64,000 nucleotides of DNA. It comes from a bacterium. GTDB taxonomy: Bacteria > Planctomycetota > Planctomycetia > Isosphaerales > Isosphaeraceae. The translations under genes were made by a program, and so were the position numbers. Of this stretch, positions 43,870 to 52,291 are shown one piece after another (the first letter of the stretch is position 1; each line of letters starts with the position of its first letter). The DNA lies in the NCBI GenBank assembly GCA_016125085.1, contig WGMM01000002.1, positions 124,001 to 188,000 on the forward strand. Reading direction: 5' to 3'. The notes beneath the pieces are model-generated. The model was given only the letters and a program-made list of their open reading frames with translations. It was not told where the DNA came from and did not search any database.

Positions 43870-44985
43870 TCAGGATAGATCGGAGAAAGCTTGTCTGATC
43901 GCCTCTCCGACCGCTCGGGTCGAGTCTTTGCCGCCCAGGTCGGGAGTCTTCACCTTGCCATCGGCCAGGACTTTCGCCACAGCCTTCCGGAGCAGATCTC
44001 CGGCGGCCGTCTGGCCCAGATGGTCGAGCATCATGGCTACGGTCAGGCAGGTCGCGACCGGGTTGGCGATTCCCTTGCCGGCGATGTCCGGCGCGGAGCC
44101 GTGCACCGGTTCGAACATGCTCGGGAACTGTTTGTCCGGATTGATGTTACCGGAACCGGCGACACCCAGGCCACCCTGAAGAACGGCACCAAGGTCGGTA
44201 ATGATGTCGCCGAACATGTTGGTGGTGACGATCACGTCGTAACGTTCGGGCACGCGAATCATGTGCATGCAGCAGGCGTCGACGTGATTGTAGTCGGTCG
44301 CGATATCCGGATAACCGGCGGCCATCTCGTCGAAGGCCCGCTGCCAAAGATCATGGGCATAAGTCAGCACGTTGGTCTTGGCGACCATCGTCACCCGGCC
44401 GATCTTGCCGGCCTTCTTCTCGGCTTCGGAAAGCCCGGGGAAAACCCGGCCCGTGCCGCGGCGGCGTGCCAGGTCGAACGCGTAGCGCAGGACTCTGTCC
44501 ACGCCGAAACGCGTATTGATGGATGTCTGGATGGCGACTTCTTCGGGCGTGCCCTTGTAAGTGAAACCACCGGCACCGACGTAGAGGTCCTCGTTGTTCT
44601 CCCGCACGACGACCATGTCGATCTTTTCGGGAGTGGCATTCTTCACCGGCGTTTCGACGCCCGGATAAAGCTTGATCGGTCTGAGATTGATGCATTGCCG
44701 GAACGAAAACCGCAGATCCAGCAGCAGCCCCCGTTCGAGCACGCCCGGTGGCACCTTAGGCGTGCCGACGGCCCCGAGAATCACGGCATCGCAGGCCCGT
44801 ACGGCTTCCTTTTCGGCCGCCGGCAGCACTTCGCCGGTACGAAGATACCGTTCGCCGCCCAGATCGAAGGGGACGGTTTCGACCTGGAACCCGCACTTGC
44901 GGGCGACCAGTTCCAGAGTTTCCACTCCTTCACGAACGACTTCAGGCCCGACACCGTCGCCCGCGATGACACCGATCTTGAACAC
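43870..44985 (-). CDS. leuB: 3-Isopropylmalate dehydrogenase
   Basis: A 371-aa enzyme of the isocitrate/isopropylmalate dehydrogenase family: IGVIAGDGVGPEVV at the start, RENNEDLYVGAGG near 128, metal-site segment TTNMFGDIITDLGAVLQGGLG near 250, and FEPVHGSAPDIAGKGIANP near 284. It oxidatively decarboxylates 3-isopropylmalate with NAD+ in leucine synthesis. leuC and leuD lie 3 kb away, supporting LeuB rather than tartrate dehydrogenase. GTG 44985 was chosen because GGAG precedes it; TTG 45006 is a longer alternative. Confidence 0.88.
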   Translation of the reverse strand: MFKIGVIAGDGVGPEVVREGVETLELVARKCGFQVETVPFDLGGERYLRTGEVLPAAEKEAVRACDAVILGAVGTPKVPPGVLERGLLLDLRFSFRQCINLRPIKLYPGVETPVKNATPEKIDMVVVRENNEDLYVGAGGFTYKGTPEEVAIQTSINTRFGVDRVLRYAFDLARRRGTGRVFPGLSEAEKKAGKIGRVTMVAKTNVLTYAHDLWQRAFDEMAAGYPDIATDYNHVDACCMHMIRVPERYDVIVTTNMFGDIITDLGAVLQGGLGVAGSGNINPDKQFPSMFEPVHGSAPDIAGKGIANPVATCLTVAMMLDHLGQTAAGDLLRKAVAKVLADGKVKTPDLGGKDSTRAVGEAIRQAFSDLS

Positions 44986-45484
44986 GACGAACCACTCCGG
45001 CTGCAAAAGGATCCGACTCGGTAAGCGATCTCATGCCAGGACATGCCGGATCGGCATCTGGCGGCAGCTCGTAATCCCTGTATGAGGAACAGTTTCCGAT
45101 AATACAGGAATGAGGCATGGGATCATTCTATCAACTTCGGGCGGGGATTTCGACTGGACGGAATCGATTTTTGATCGAGTCAAAGACCCTCGCCAGCGAG
45201 GTTTCCAAAATGGCTTCCAATCGGCAGGACGATTCTAAGGCTCTCAGCCGATCCTGACCCGGATTCCTGGCGAAAGTTGCCGAAGAGACTCGATTTCCCA
45301 TTCCGCCCGCAACGATTTTCCGGATTCCCCACTGCGATTCTCGGGCAAGGATTCGTACAATGCATAAGTATGAAGAGATGACGAAGCCGCCGACTTCTTG
45401 CACTCGGGATCGGTCCGGTCATTCCGTCGGTATCCGGAAACTGGAGATTCGCCGGACGATGCGCGGTTTCGAAACCATACTGCG
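44986..45484. other. Divergent intergenic region between leuB and the kinase gene (about 500 bp)
   Basis: Contains no recognisable gene or RNA. A 12-bp perfect palindrome GGTTTCGAAACC at 45465-45476 lies just before the kinase start and could be an operator. The kinase could also start at TTG 45398. Confidence 0.45.
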
Positions 45485-46816
45485 ATGGGCGTGGAGCGAT
45501 CCGGCTTGACGACACCTTCGGAAGTGAACACGGGTGAAGCACCCGGCACGAGAAGCGCCAAGGATCCGCTTGCACAGTTGGAGCGGGCCCTGCTGGCCCG
45601 TGGCCTGGCATCTCAGGACGATCTCAGCAAGGCGAGATTGAGCCTGACCGTCGCCGACCCGATGAATTCGGATATCGGCACTGGTCCGACAGGAACGGCG
45701 TTCCTCAACACGCTCGTGACGCGGGGCGTCATCACCACGGCACAGTCCGAACGCCTCGGCCGCGAACTCGTCAGCGACACGCCCAAACGGATCGATATCC
45801 CGGGCTTCCAGGTCCTCGAACGGATCGGCCGGGGCTGCATGGGCGTGGTCTACAAGGCACGGCAGACGAGCGTCGACCGCATCGTGGCCGTCAAGATCCT
45901 TTTGCCGAGCCTGGCGAAGCATCCGTCTTACGTCCAGAGATTCGTGCGCGAAGCCAAAATGGCAGCGGCGCTGTCGCATCCGAATCTGGTGAGCGTCATC
46001 GACGCCGGGTCAGCCAACGGGCTTTATTACTTCGTGATGGAATATGTAGACGGCAAGACCGTCGGCGAACGGCTGCACGATATCGGCCGCTTCGACGAAA
46101 AAGAGGCCCTGCATATCGCACTTGACGTCGCTGAAGCGCTCCAGCACGCCCATGAACAGGGGCTGATCCACCGCGACGTCAAGCCGGACAACATCATGAT
46201 CCATCGGGATCGAGCCAAGCTGGCCGATCTCGGTCTGGCCCGGCCCACGACCGACGAGCGCTGGGCACTGGCCGAAGCCGGCCTTGCCGTGGGCACTCCA
46301 TTCTATATCAGCCCCGAACAGGCACGCGGCGAAGTGCAGATCGACATCCGGACTGACCTTTACAGCCTGGGTGCGACGCTCTATCACATGGTCACCGGCC
46401 GACCGCCGTTTCAGGGCGAGACTTCGGCGGAAGTCACCCGGCAACATGCCGACCTGAACGTGACCGCCCCGCCGCCGGATCACATGAACGACAACATTTC
46501 CAGCGGCTTCGGCGTCGTCGTCGAAACCCTGCTTTCGAAGGACAGGAAGCTGCGTTATCAGCAGCCGCGAGACCTGATCCACGACCTCAAGAACCTGATC
46601 GCCGGCCAGCCGCCCGACATCGCCCAGCAATCGGTCAGCGATTTCGGCAGCCTGCGCGAGGGCGAAAGCCTCGACGATACCGATCAGTTACTCGAACTTC
46701 AGATCGAGCTGGAATCGCGCGAAACTCGAATCCGCCAGCTGGTGCAGTGGAACAGTGCCCTGGCGATCCTCTCCGGGCTACTGGCTCTGGTCACGATCGC
46801 GGCGATTCTGATTTGA
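45485..46816 (+). CDS. Membrane-anchored Ser/Thr protein kinase (Hanks type)
   Basis: A 443-aa kinase. A regulatory-looking N-terminal region (1-100) precedes the kinase domain (about 104-365): glycine loop IGRGCMGVVYKA, ATP-binding Lys137 in VAVKIL, catalytic Asp231 in HRDVKPDN, DLG in place of DFG, and the GTPFYISPEQARG activation-end motif. The C-terminus has a coiled-coil-like stretch (LLELQIELESRETRIRQL) and one membrane helix (about 424-442), so the kinase domain is cytoplasmic. Only short residues remain outside, so no sensor domain is attached. All catalytic residues are present. Confidence 0.92.
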   Translation: MGVERSGLTTPSEVNTGEAPGTRSAKDPLAQLERALLARGLASQDDLSKARLSLTVADPMNSDIGTGPTGTAFLNTLVTRGVITTAQSERLGRELVSDTPKRIDIPGFQVLERIGRGCMGVVYKARQTSVDRIVAVKILLPSLAKHPSYVQRFVREAKMAAALSHPNLVSVIDAGSANGLYYFVMEYVDGKTVGERLHDIGRFDEKEALHIALDVAEALQHAHEQGLIHRDVKPDNIMIHRDRAKLADLGLARPTTDERWALAEAGLAVGTPFYISPEQARGEVQIDIRTDLYSLGATLYHMVTGRPPFQGETSAEVTRQHADLNVTAPPPDHMNDNISSGFGVVVETLLSKDRKLRYQQPRDLIHDLKNLIAGQPPDIAQQSVSDFGSLREGESLDDTDQLLELQIELESRETRIRQLVQWNSALAILSGLLALVTIAAILI

Positions 46817-47012
46817 CTCGTCTTCGAGTCACTTCGTAACAGTGCCTCTCAGAGAAAAAGTATCGATCGTACGGATTACGCCGAGAGGAAGATGCATTTT
46901 GGAATCATTTCCCTGAAAGTCATAAGTTCCTGCCTGAAAAAGCCTAAACAAGCCTTGTGCGGTTTGACGAAGAGGAGATGACACACCCGTCGTCTTCCTG
47001 GAGCGAACCCCC

Positions 47013-47651
47013 ATGTTTCTGCGATCCGTGCTGACCTTCGCACTTGCCCTCGCCACCTGCACAGCCGCCACAGGCGCTGATCTCATCAATACGCTGGATG
47101 CCACGCAAGCTCTGGCTGGGACTGGACTGAACGGATTCCGGGTTTCCCAGTCCTTCCGGACGACTCTGGTCGACACGATCGTGACGGATGTCACACTCAA
47201 GATGTTCACGGACGCCACGACCGGCACCTTCCGGATTTCCATTTTCGATGCGACGGGACCAGGCGACAGGCCAGGCACTCAGGTTGCCCAGATCTATTCG
47301 GAAACCGTCGACAAACTTCCGACAGGGGGATACACGAATTTCCATCTTGGCGGTCTGTCCGTGAATCTTTCGCCTGATCGCATGTATTACATTGTGGCAG
47401 ATGCGACCACGCTCAATGCCGAGGACAAGTTCGTCTACTGGCAATACACGGATTCCCCTCCGCCCGGCAGCCACGGAGACACTTCGATTTACTGGCAGAG
47501 CTTCGACGGATCGACCTGGCAAGACGAATACGTCGGCAGCCCGCAGTTGATGCGCGTGGTTGCCGTACCGGAACCCGGCACTTATGCCCTGGCCGGCCTG
47601 GGAACGCTCGTCCTGGGCGTTTTCGGCAGGCGGCAGCGCCGCAAGTCCTGA
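47013..47651 (+). CDS. PEP-CTERM sorted exported protein (choice-of-anchor R-like)
   Basis: A 212-aa protein with a signal peptide (1-21, cut near TGAD) and the PEP-CTERM sorting signal at the end: VPEPGTYAL, a hydrophobic helix and an Arg-rich tail (GRRQRRKS). Such proteins are cleaved and attached by exosortase. The mature domain is beta-rich (SQSFRTT, FRISIFDATGPGDRPG, YYIVADA) and resembles choice-of-anchor R domains. GGAGCG precedes the ATG by 9 nt. A terminator follows, so it is probably monocistronic. Ligand unknown. Confidence 0.87.
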   Translation: MFLRSVLTFALALATCTAATGADLINTLDATQALAGTGLNGFRVSQSFRTTLVDTIVTDVTLKMFTDATTGTFRISIFDATGPGDRPGTQVAQIYSETVDKLPTGGYTNFHLGGLSVNLSPDRMYYIVADATTLNAEDKFVYWQYTDSPPPGSHGDTSIYWQSFDGSTWQDEYVGSPQLMRVVAVPEPGTYALAGLGTLVLGVFGRRQRRKS

Positions 47652-47705
47652 GCGGGCAGGCGGCAGGCTTCCCGCGGGCGAAATCGCTTCGAACCGAAAA
47701 AACCG

Positions 47706-47740
47706 AACGATCGGCGAACCTTGTGTCCGCCGATCGTTTT
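47706..47740 (+). terminator. Intrinsic terminator of the PEP-CTERM gene
   Basis: Perfect 11-bp stem AACGATCGGCG / CGCCGATCGTT (47706-47716 with 47728-47738) with an 11-nt loop and TTTT at the 3' edge. Confidence 0.75.
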
Positions 47741-47816
47741 GCGATTTCCGCAAAACGGATCGTCTTCCGAAAAGTCACTTCTGCCATCGAAGTTTCCATT
47801 GGCAGGCCTGATCCAC

Positions 47817-47822
47817 TATAAT
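47817..47822 (+). promoter_or_regulatory. -10 element of the leuCD promoter
   Basis: Perfect TATAAT; the -35 region (TTCCAT, 47794-47799) is weak. A start near 47829 lies downstream of the ATG at 47825 and so favours the GTG at 47894 as the leuC start, with a leader of about 65 nt. Confidence 0.5.
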
Positions 47823-47893
47823 TCATGCTCAGTCTTCACGCGATCGCACCGAAAGAAGTCGTTCGCCATTGCCCCCGGGAGTTTCAACGCACC

Positions 47894-49297
47894 GTGTCCG
47901 CCACATTGTTCGACAAGGTCTGGTCCCGTCACGTCGTCAACCGCACGGAAGAGGCGACGCTTCTTTACATCGATCGTCACCTGGTTCATGAAGTGACGAG
48001 CCCGCAGGCTTTCGACGGCATGCGGCTTTCCGGCCGAAAAGTCCGCCGCCCGGACCTTACCTTCGCCACTCCGGACCATAACGTTCCGACGGACAACCAG
48101 TTCGACATTCGCGACCCGCTCTCGCGCCGCCAGGTGGAAACCCTGCGGGCGAACTGCAAGGAATTCGGCATTACCCTGCTCGACATCGGCTCGGGCCGTC
48201 AGGGCATCGTGCACGTCGTCGGCCCTGAACTGGGGCTGACTCTGCCTGGACTCACGATGGTCTGCGGCGACAGCCACACATCCACGCACGGCGCTTTCGG
48301 CGCGCTGGCCTTCGGCATCGGCACCAGCGAAGTCGAGCACGTTCTGGCCACGCAGACACTCTGGCAGGGCCGCAAGCCGAAAAGTCTCGGCGTCGAAGTG
48401 ACCGGCACCCTGGCCCCCGGCCTGGAACCGAAAGACATCATCCTGGCCATCATCCGTAAAATCGGCACCGGCGGCGGTACCGGTCACGTGATCGAATACT
48501 ACGGGCCGGCCATCCGGGCCCTGACGATGGAAGGCCGAATGACGATCTGCAACATGTCGATCGAAGGCGGTGCCCGTGCGGGTATGATCGCCCCCGACGA
48601 CGTCACGTTTCAGTACATCTCGGCCGTCGACCGGCAGTACGCTCCCAAGGGCGCGACGCTCGAAGCCGCCATCGCCGACTGGAAAACGCTCGTCACCGAG
48701 GACGAAACCGCCTTTGACCGCAAGATCACGATCGAGGCCGACAAGCTCGTCCCGCAGGTGACCTGGGGCACGAACCCAGGCATGACGGTCGACATCACGG
48801 GCCGGATTCCCGAGCCTCATGAAGTGCCGTTCGCCACGGCCGACGATGCCCGCCGGTCGCTCGAATATATGGGCCTGACGCCAGGCACGCCGATTTCCGA
48901 AGTCCCCGTGGACGTCGTCTTCATCGGCAGCTGCACCAACGGCCGGATCGAAGACCTCCGCACAGCCGCCAAAGTCCTCAAGGGCCGCAAGGTTTCCCCG
49001 AACGTTCAGGTGCTGGTGGTTCCGGGGTCGGAAAAAGTGCGTGACCAGGCCGTGGCCGAAGGGCTGGACAAGATCTTCACCGAATCCGGAGCCGAATGGC
49101 GTCAATCGGGCTGCTCGATGTGCCTGGCCATGAATCCGGACAAGCTCAAGCCGGGCCAGCGCTCGGCGAGCACGTCCAACCGCAACTTCGAAGGGCGTCA
49201 GGGGCCGGGTGGCCGCACGCACCTGGTAAGCCCATCGATGGCCGCCGCGGCCGCCGTCGCCGGACACTTCACGGACGTGCGCAAGCTGCTGTCCTGA
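47894..49297 (+). CDS. leuC: 3-Isopropylmalate dehydratase, large subunit
   Basis: A 467-aa aconitase-family protein, the same length as E. coli Leu[16 protein letters not shown] at the start, [28 protein letters not shown] near 130-157, and the three 4Fe-4S cysteines in [12 protein letters not shown] and [12 protein letters not shown] are present. With LeuD it isomerises 2- to 3-isopropylmalate. GTG 47894 was chosen for family length and promoter position. leuD follows after 59 bp. Confidence 0.95.
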   Translation: MSATLFDKVWSRHVVNRTEEATLLYIDRHLVHEVTSPQAFDGMRLSGRKVRRPDLTFATPDHNVPTDNQFDIRDPLSRRQVETLRANCKEFGITLLDIGSGRQGIVHVVGPELGLTLPGLTMVCGDSHTSTHGAFGALAFGIGTSEVEHVLATQTLWQGRKPKSLGVEVTGTLAPGLEPKDIILAIIRKIGTGGGTGHVIEYYGPAIRALTMEGRMTICNMSIEGGARAGMIAPDDVTFQYISAVDRQYAPKGATLEAAIADWKTLVTEDETAFDRKITIEADKLVPQVTWGTNPGMTVDITGRIPEPHEVPFATADDARRSLEYMGLTPGTPISEVPVDVVFIGSCTNGRIEDLRTAAKVLKGRKVSPNVQVLVVPGSEKVRDQAVAEGLDKIFTESGAEWRQSGCSMCLAMNPDKLKPGQRSASTSNRNFEGRQGPGGRTHLVSPSMAAAAAVAGHFTDVRKLLS

Positions 49298-49356
49298 AAC
49301 GGCAACCGCGCCTGACGACATATCGCACACGAAGCACAGACAGAAAGAACTTACGC

Positions 49357-50010
49357 ATGGAACCTTTTCGTACGCACACCGGCCGAATGGCCGTTCTGGA
49401 CTGGTCCGACGTCAACACGGACCTGATCATTCCCGCCCGTTACCTGAAGCGCATCGAACGCGTCGGCTACGGCCCCCTGCTCTTCGCGGACAAAAAGTAT
49501 GTCGCTGGCGGTGCCCCGCAGCCCGACGAGCCGGAGAAGCATGGAGCGCTCGATCCGGATTTCCCCCTGAACAGGCCCGAATACGCCGGGGCGACGATTC
49601 TGGTCGTCGGCCCGAACTTCGGCTGCGGCTCCAGCCGTGAGCACGCCGTGTGGGCCGTGCATCAGGCGGGTTTCAAGGCCGTGATCGCGCCCGTGCCCGA
49701 CGAAGGCTTCGCGGACATTTTCGAAGGCAACTCACTGAACAACGGCCTGCTGGTCGTGGAAATCGCTGAAGCGGACTGGAAGCGCCTGGTCGCACTCGGT
49801 CAATCCTCGCCGCAGACTGCGATCACCGTCGATCTGGAAAAGCAGGTCGTCGCCTATCCGAAAGACGGCGGCTCGGGCGAAGCATCGTTCTCGATACCCG
49901 AATCGGCCAGGCACCGGATCCTCAATGGCCTGGACACGATCGGCATCACCATCGCCGAAAACGGCCCGGCCATCGACGAGTTCGAAAAAACACGTCCGGC
50001 CTGGAGCTGA
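49357..50010 (+). CDS. leuD: 3-Isopropylmalate dehydratase, small subunit
   Basis: A 217-aa swivel domain protein: FRTHTGRMAVLDWSDVNTDLIIPARYLK at the start, GPNFGCGSSREHAVWAV near 88-104 (the substrate-binding Ser-Arg), and NNGLLVVEI. It completes the LeuCD enzyme. Length is normal. It lies 59 bp after leuC and 41 bp before the adenine methylase, so the three may share a transcript. Confidence 0.95.
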   Translation: MEPFRTHTGRMAVLDWSDVNTDLIIPARYLKRIERVGYGPLLFADKKYVAGGAPQPDEPEKHGALDPDFPLNRPEYAGATILVVGPNFGCGSSREHAVWAVHQAGFKAVIAPVPDEGFADIFEGNSLNNGLLVVEIAEADWKRLVALGQSSPQTAITVDLEKQVVAYPKDGGSGEASFSIPESARHRILNGLDTIGITIAENGPAIDEFEKTRPAWS

Positions 50011-50051
50011 AGTCTCCGTCATCAGCCCGTTTCACGATCAGGGATCGATCC

Positions 50052-50939
50052 ATGAGGGGCAAAAAGACAGCCCAAAAGGCGGACACCCGGTCTCGCCAAA
50101 TCGATGTCCATGATTCCTGGTACGTCAAAGGTGCCCCCGATGCCCCCGTCGCCTGGTACGGGGGCAAAATGTACTATGCCCGCTGGATCATCGAAAGGTT
50201 CGCCAACCACAGGGTTTATGTCGAGCCTTTCGGTGGTGCCGCGAATGTACTTCTGCGCAAAGTGAAGAGCCAGGTCGAGGTCTATAACGATCTCGACTCG
50301 CGCATCGTGAACTTCTTCCGTGTTTTGCGCGATCCGGACAAATTCGTGGAATTCCAGCGCAAGTGTGCCCTTACGCCCTACGCCCGCGAGGAATTCGTCC
50401 AGCTGATCGGCCTGGCCGAGCCTCAGGACGAAGTCGAGCGGGCCTGGTGGTTCTTCGTTCGTTGCCGCCAGGCTCTCGGCGGCCTTGGCATGTCGAAGCT
50501 GACGCCCAAGAGCTGGTCCGCCAGTATCCGCACCAGGCGTAATCTTCCGGAAGGCGTCAGCAAATATCTTTCGGCCATCGACGGCCTGGAAGACATCGTG
50601 ACCCGATTCCGCGAAATCATGGTCGAATGCCGGCCGGCCATCGAAACGTTCGATAAATACGATAGCGAAGAGACCCTGTTTTACGTTGACCCGCCCTATC
50701 TGCCCGAGACTCGCCACGCCGGCCTGGCCGCTACTTATGGTGTGGAAATGACCAGGGCCGACCACGAGGAAATGCTGGGCGTCATCAAAAAGGTCAAAGG
50801 CAAGGTCCTTCTGAGCGGCTACGATTCGACGCTCTATTCCAAAGCCCTGAAATCGTGGAACCGGGCCGAACAGACCGGCAAGAGTCACTTGACCAACTCC
50901 GGCCAGACCCGCGTCGAAGTGCTCTGGATGAACTATTGA
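50052..50939 (+). CDS. DNA adenine methylase (D12 class, Dam-like, orphan)
   Basis: A 295-aa N6-adenine DNA methyltransferase of the alpha (D12) class: AWYGGKMYYARWI near 34-46, SAM motif VEPFGGAANVLL at 57-68, YNDLDSRIVNFFRVL, and the catalytic DPPY at 213-216. No restriction enzyme gene is adjacent, so it looks like an orphan methylase; its recognition site cannot be read from the sequence. It follows leuD at 41 bp with AGGGAT before the ATG. The codon style matches the neighbours, arguing against very recent transfer. Confidence 0.88.
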   Translation: MRGKKTAQKADTRSRQIDVHDSWYVKGAPDAPVAWYGGKMYYARWIIERFANHRVYVEPFGGAANVLLRKVKSQVEVYNDLDSRIVNFFRVLRDPDKFVEFQRKCALTPYAREEFVQLIGLAEPQDEVERAWWFFVRCRQALGGLGMSKLTPKSWSASIRTRRNLPEGVSKYLSAIDGLEDIVTRFREIMVECRPAIETFDKYDSEETLFYVDPPYLPETRHAGLAATYGVEMTRADHEEMLGVIKKVKGKVLLSGYDSTLYSKALKSWNRAEQTGKSHLTNSGQTRVEVLWMNY

Positions 50940-51004
50940 GCGATGCCGGGGCCAGTGATTCGCGCCGCGTCGAACCGCTTCGAATCACTAATAGCGAAAG
51001 CGCT

Positions 51005-52240
51005 TCAAGGATCTGACCGGAAAGCCTTGCGAGACTTGAACAGCTCCAGCCTCTTCTCGGCTTCCGGCCGTTCCGGATTGTCCTTCGGGTAAAATTCAAG
51101 TGCCCGAGTCATCATCGCCAGGGCTTCGTCGAACTTGCCGTCCTCAGCCAGTGCGGCGGAGAGAGTGTCCATAACGTCAGGATCCTTCCCTTCGGCGATC
51201 TGGTCGGCCTGTCTGGCATATCCGACGGCACGGCGGCCGTCGCGGAATTTGGCCTCGGGAACCGTTGCCAGCAACCAGGCCATGTGGTTAAGCGTTTCCT
51301 TGTCGGCCGGAGCGAGCTTCAGCGCCGACTCGGCCGAGTCATAAGCACCTGCGAAATCCCTGAGCAGAAACCGCACGATGCTGAGATTCAGAAACGCCTG
51401 GGCCGATTCAGGGTCGAGATTCACTGCCTCGTTCAGATCCGCAAGGGCCCAATCGAGCTGCCCCTTCTCTTTTCGAGCGATCGCTCGTTCGAGAAATGCC
51501 CTGGCATTTCGCGGCGCAAGCCGCACCGCCGCGTTCGAATCCGCGATCGCATCGTCCAGGCGATCCTGGTCACGCCGGACGATCCCGCGCATGAGATAAG
51601 CTTCGACGTCGTTCGGGTCGAGCCGAAGCGCCTCCGCGAAATCCTCGTCGGCTTTTTCGAGCTGTTTCTTTGCCTGGCGTGCGGCCGCTCGATAAAGATA
51701 GGCCCGGGGATTCGAGGGAGCAAGGGCGATCGCCTTGTCCAGGTCCGTGATCGCGGCATCGAAATCGCCTTTCACGGTGAGCACCCTGCCACGTAGAGCC
51801 AGAGCGGAAACGTCCGTCGGTTCGCGGGCGAGAATCGAGCTGAGATCGGCCTGAGCCTTCGGCAGGTCTTTTCGGTCCAGAAGCACGGCCGCCCGCCAGA
51901 GCCTGGCCCAGGTCAGATTCGGATCACGTTCGAGAATCGCGGTGAGGTGCCCCTCCGATCTTTCGACCGGGACGACCTGATCATTGCGAACCCAGCCCGC
52001 GGCGCGGTCTGAAACCAGATAAAGCCAGTCATTCGCGATCCGACGCACCTGATACTTCACGAACTCCCGGCCGACCGGGATCGCCCGGTTCCCGCTCCGA
52101 AGCGTCACGTCCGGGCCTGTGAGACTGACCGATGCCCCCACGGCGATCGCCGTATCCCCGTCAGCGGCGAACGCTGCTGATCCGGCAATCGACCAGATCA
52201 ATCCGAGTATCGGTGTCATCAGGCGAATGTTCTTGAACAT
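51005..52240 (-). CDS. Exported TPR protein with an N-terminal SH3-like region
   Basis: A 411-aa protein: signal peptide (about 6-27, cut near AFAA), a beta-rich SH3b-like segment (about 30-88; VGREFVKYQVRRIANDWLYLVSDRAAGWV), then six to eight TPR units (e.g. AITDLDKAIALAPSNPRAYL, ADEDFAEALRLDPNDVEAYL, DAIADSNAAVRLAPRNARAF). Likely a periplasmic protein-interaction scaffold. It lies 51 bp after the trypsin-TPR gene on the same strand and is probably cotranscribed with it. Confidence 0.85.
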   Translation of the reverse strand: MFKNIRLMTPILGLIWSIAGSAAFAADGDTAIAVGASVSLTGPDVTLRSGNRAIPVGREFVKYQVRRIANDWLYLVSDRAAGWVRNDQVVPVERSEGHLTAILERDPNLTWARLWRAAVLLDRKDLPKAQADLSSILAREPTDVSALALRGRVLTVKGDFDAAITDLDKAIALAPSNPRAYLYRAAARQAKKQLEKADEDFAEALRLDPNDVEAYLMRGIVRRDQDRLDDAIADSNAAVRLAPRNARAFLERAIARKEKGQLDWALADLNEAVNLDPESAQAFLNLSIVRFLLRDFAGAYDSAESALKLAPADKETLNHMAWLLATVPEAKFRDGRRAVGYARQADQIAEGKDPDVMDTLSAALAEDGKFDEALAMMTRALEFYPKDNPERPEAEKRLELFKSRKAFRSDP

Positions 52241-52291
52241 GCTCGACTTCCGGTAATGCGATTCTGCAGGCGGCATCTGGAGTAACATGAA

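Noticed and set aside
45131..45403. Minus-strand frame between leuB and the kinase
   Set aside because: No ribosome-binding site, low-complexity composition and no family likeness.
47816..49330. 504-codon minus-strand open frame
   Set aside because: Antisense of leuC, whose sense motifs are complete.
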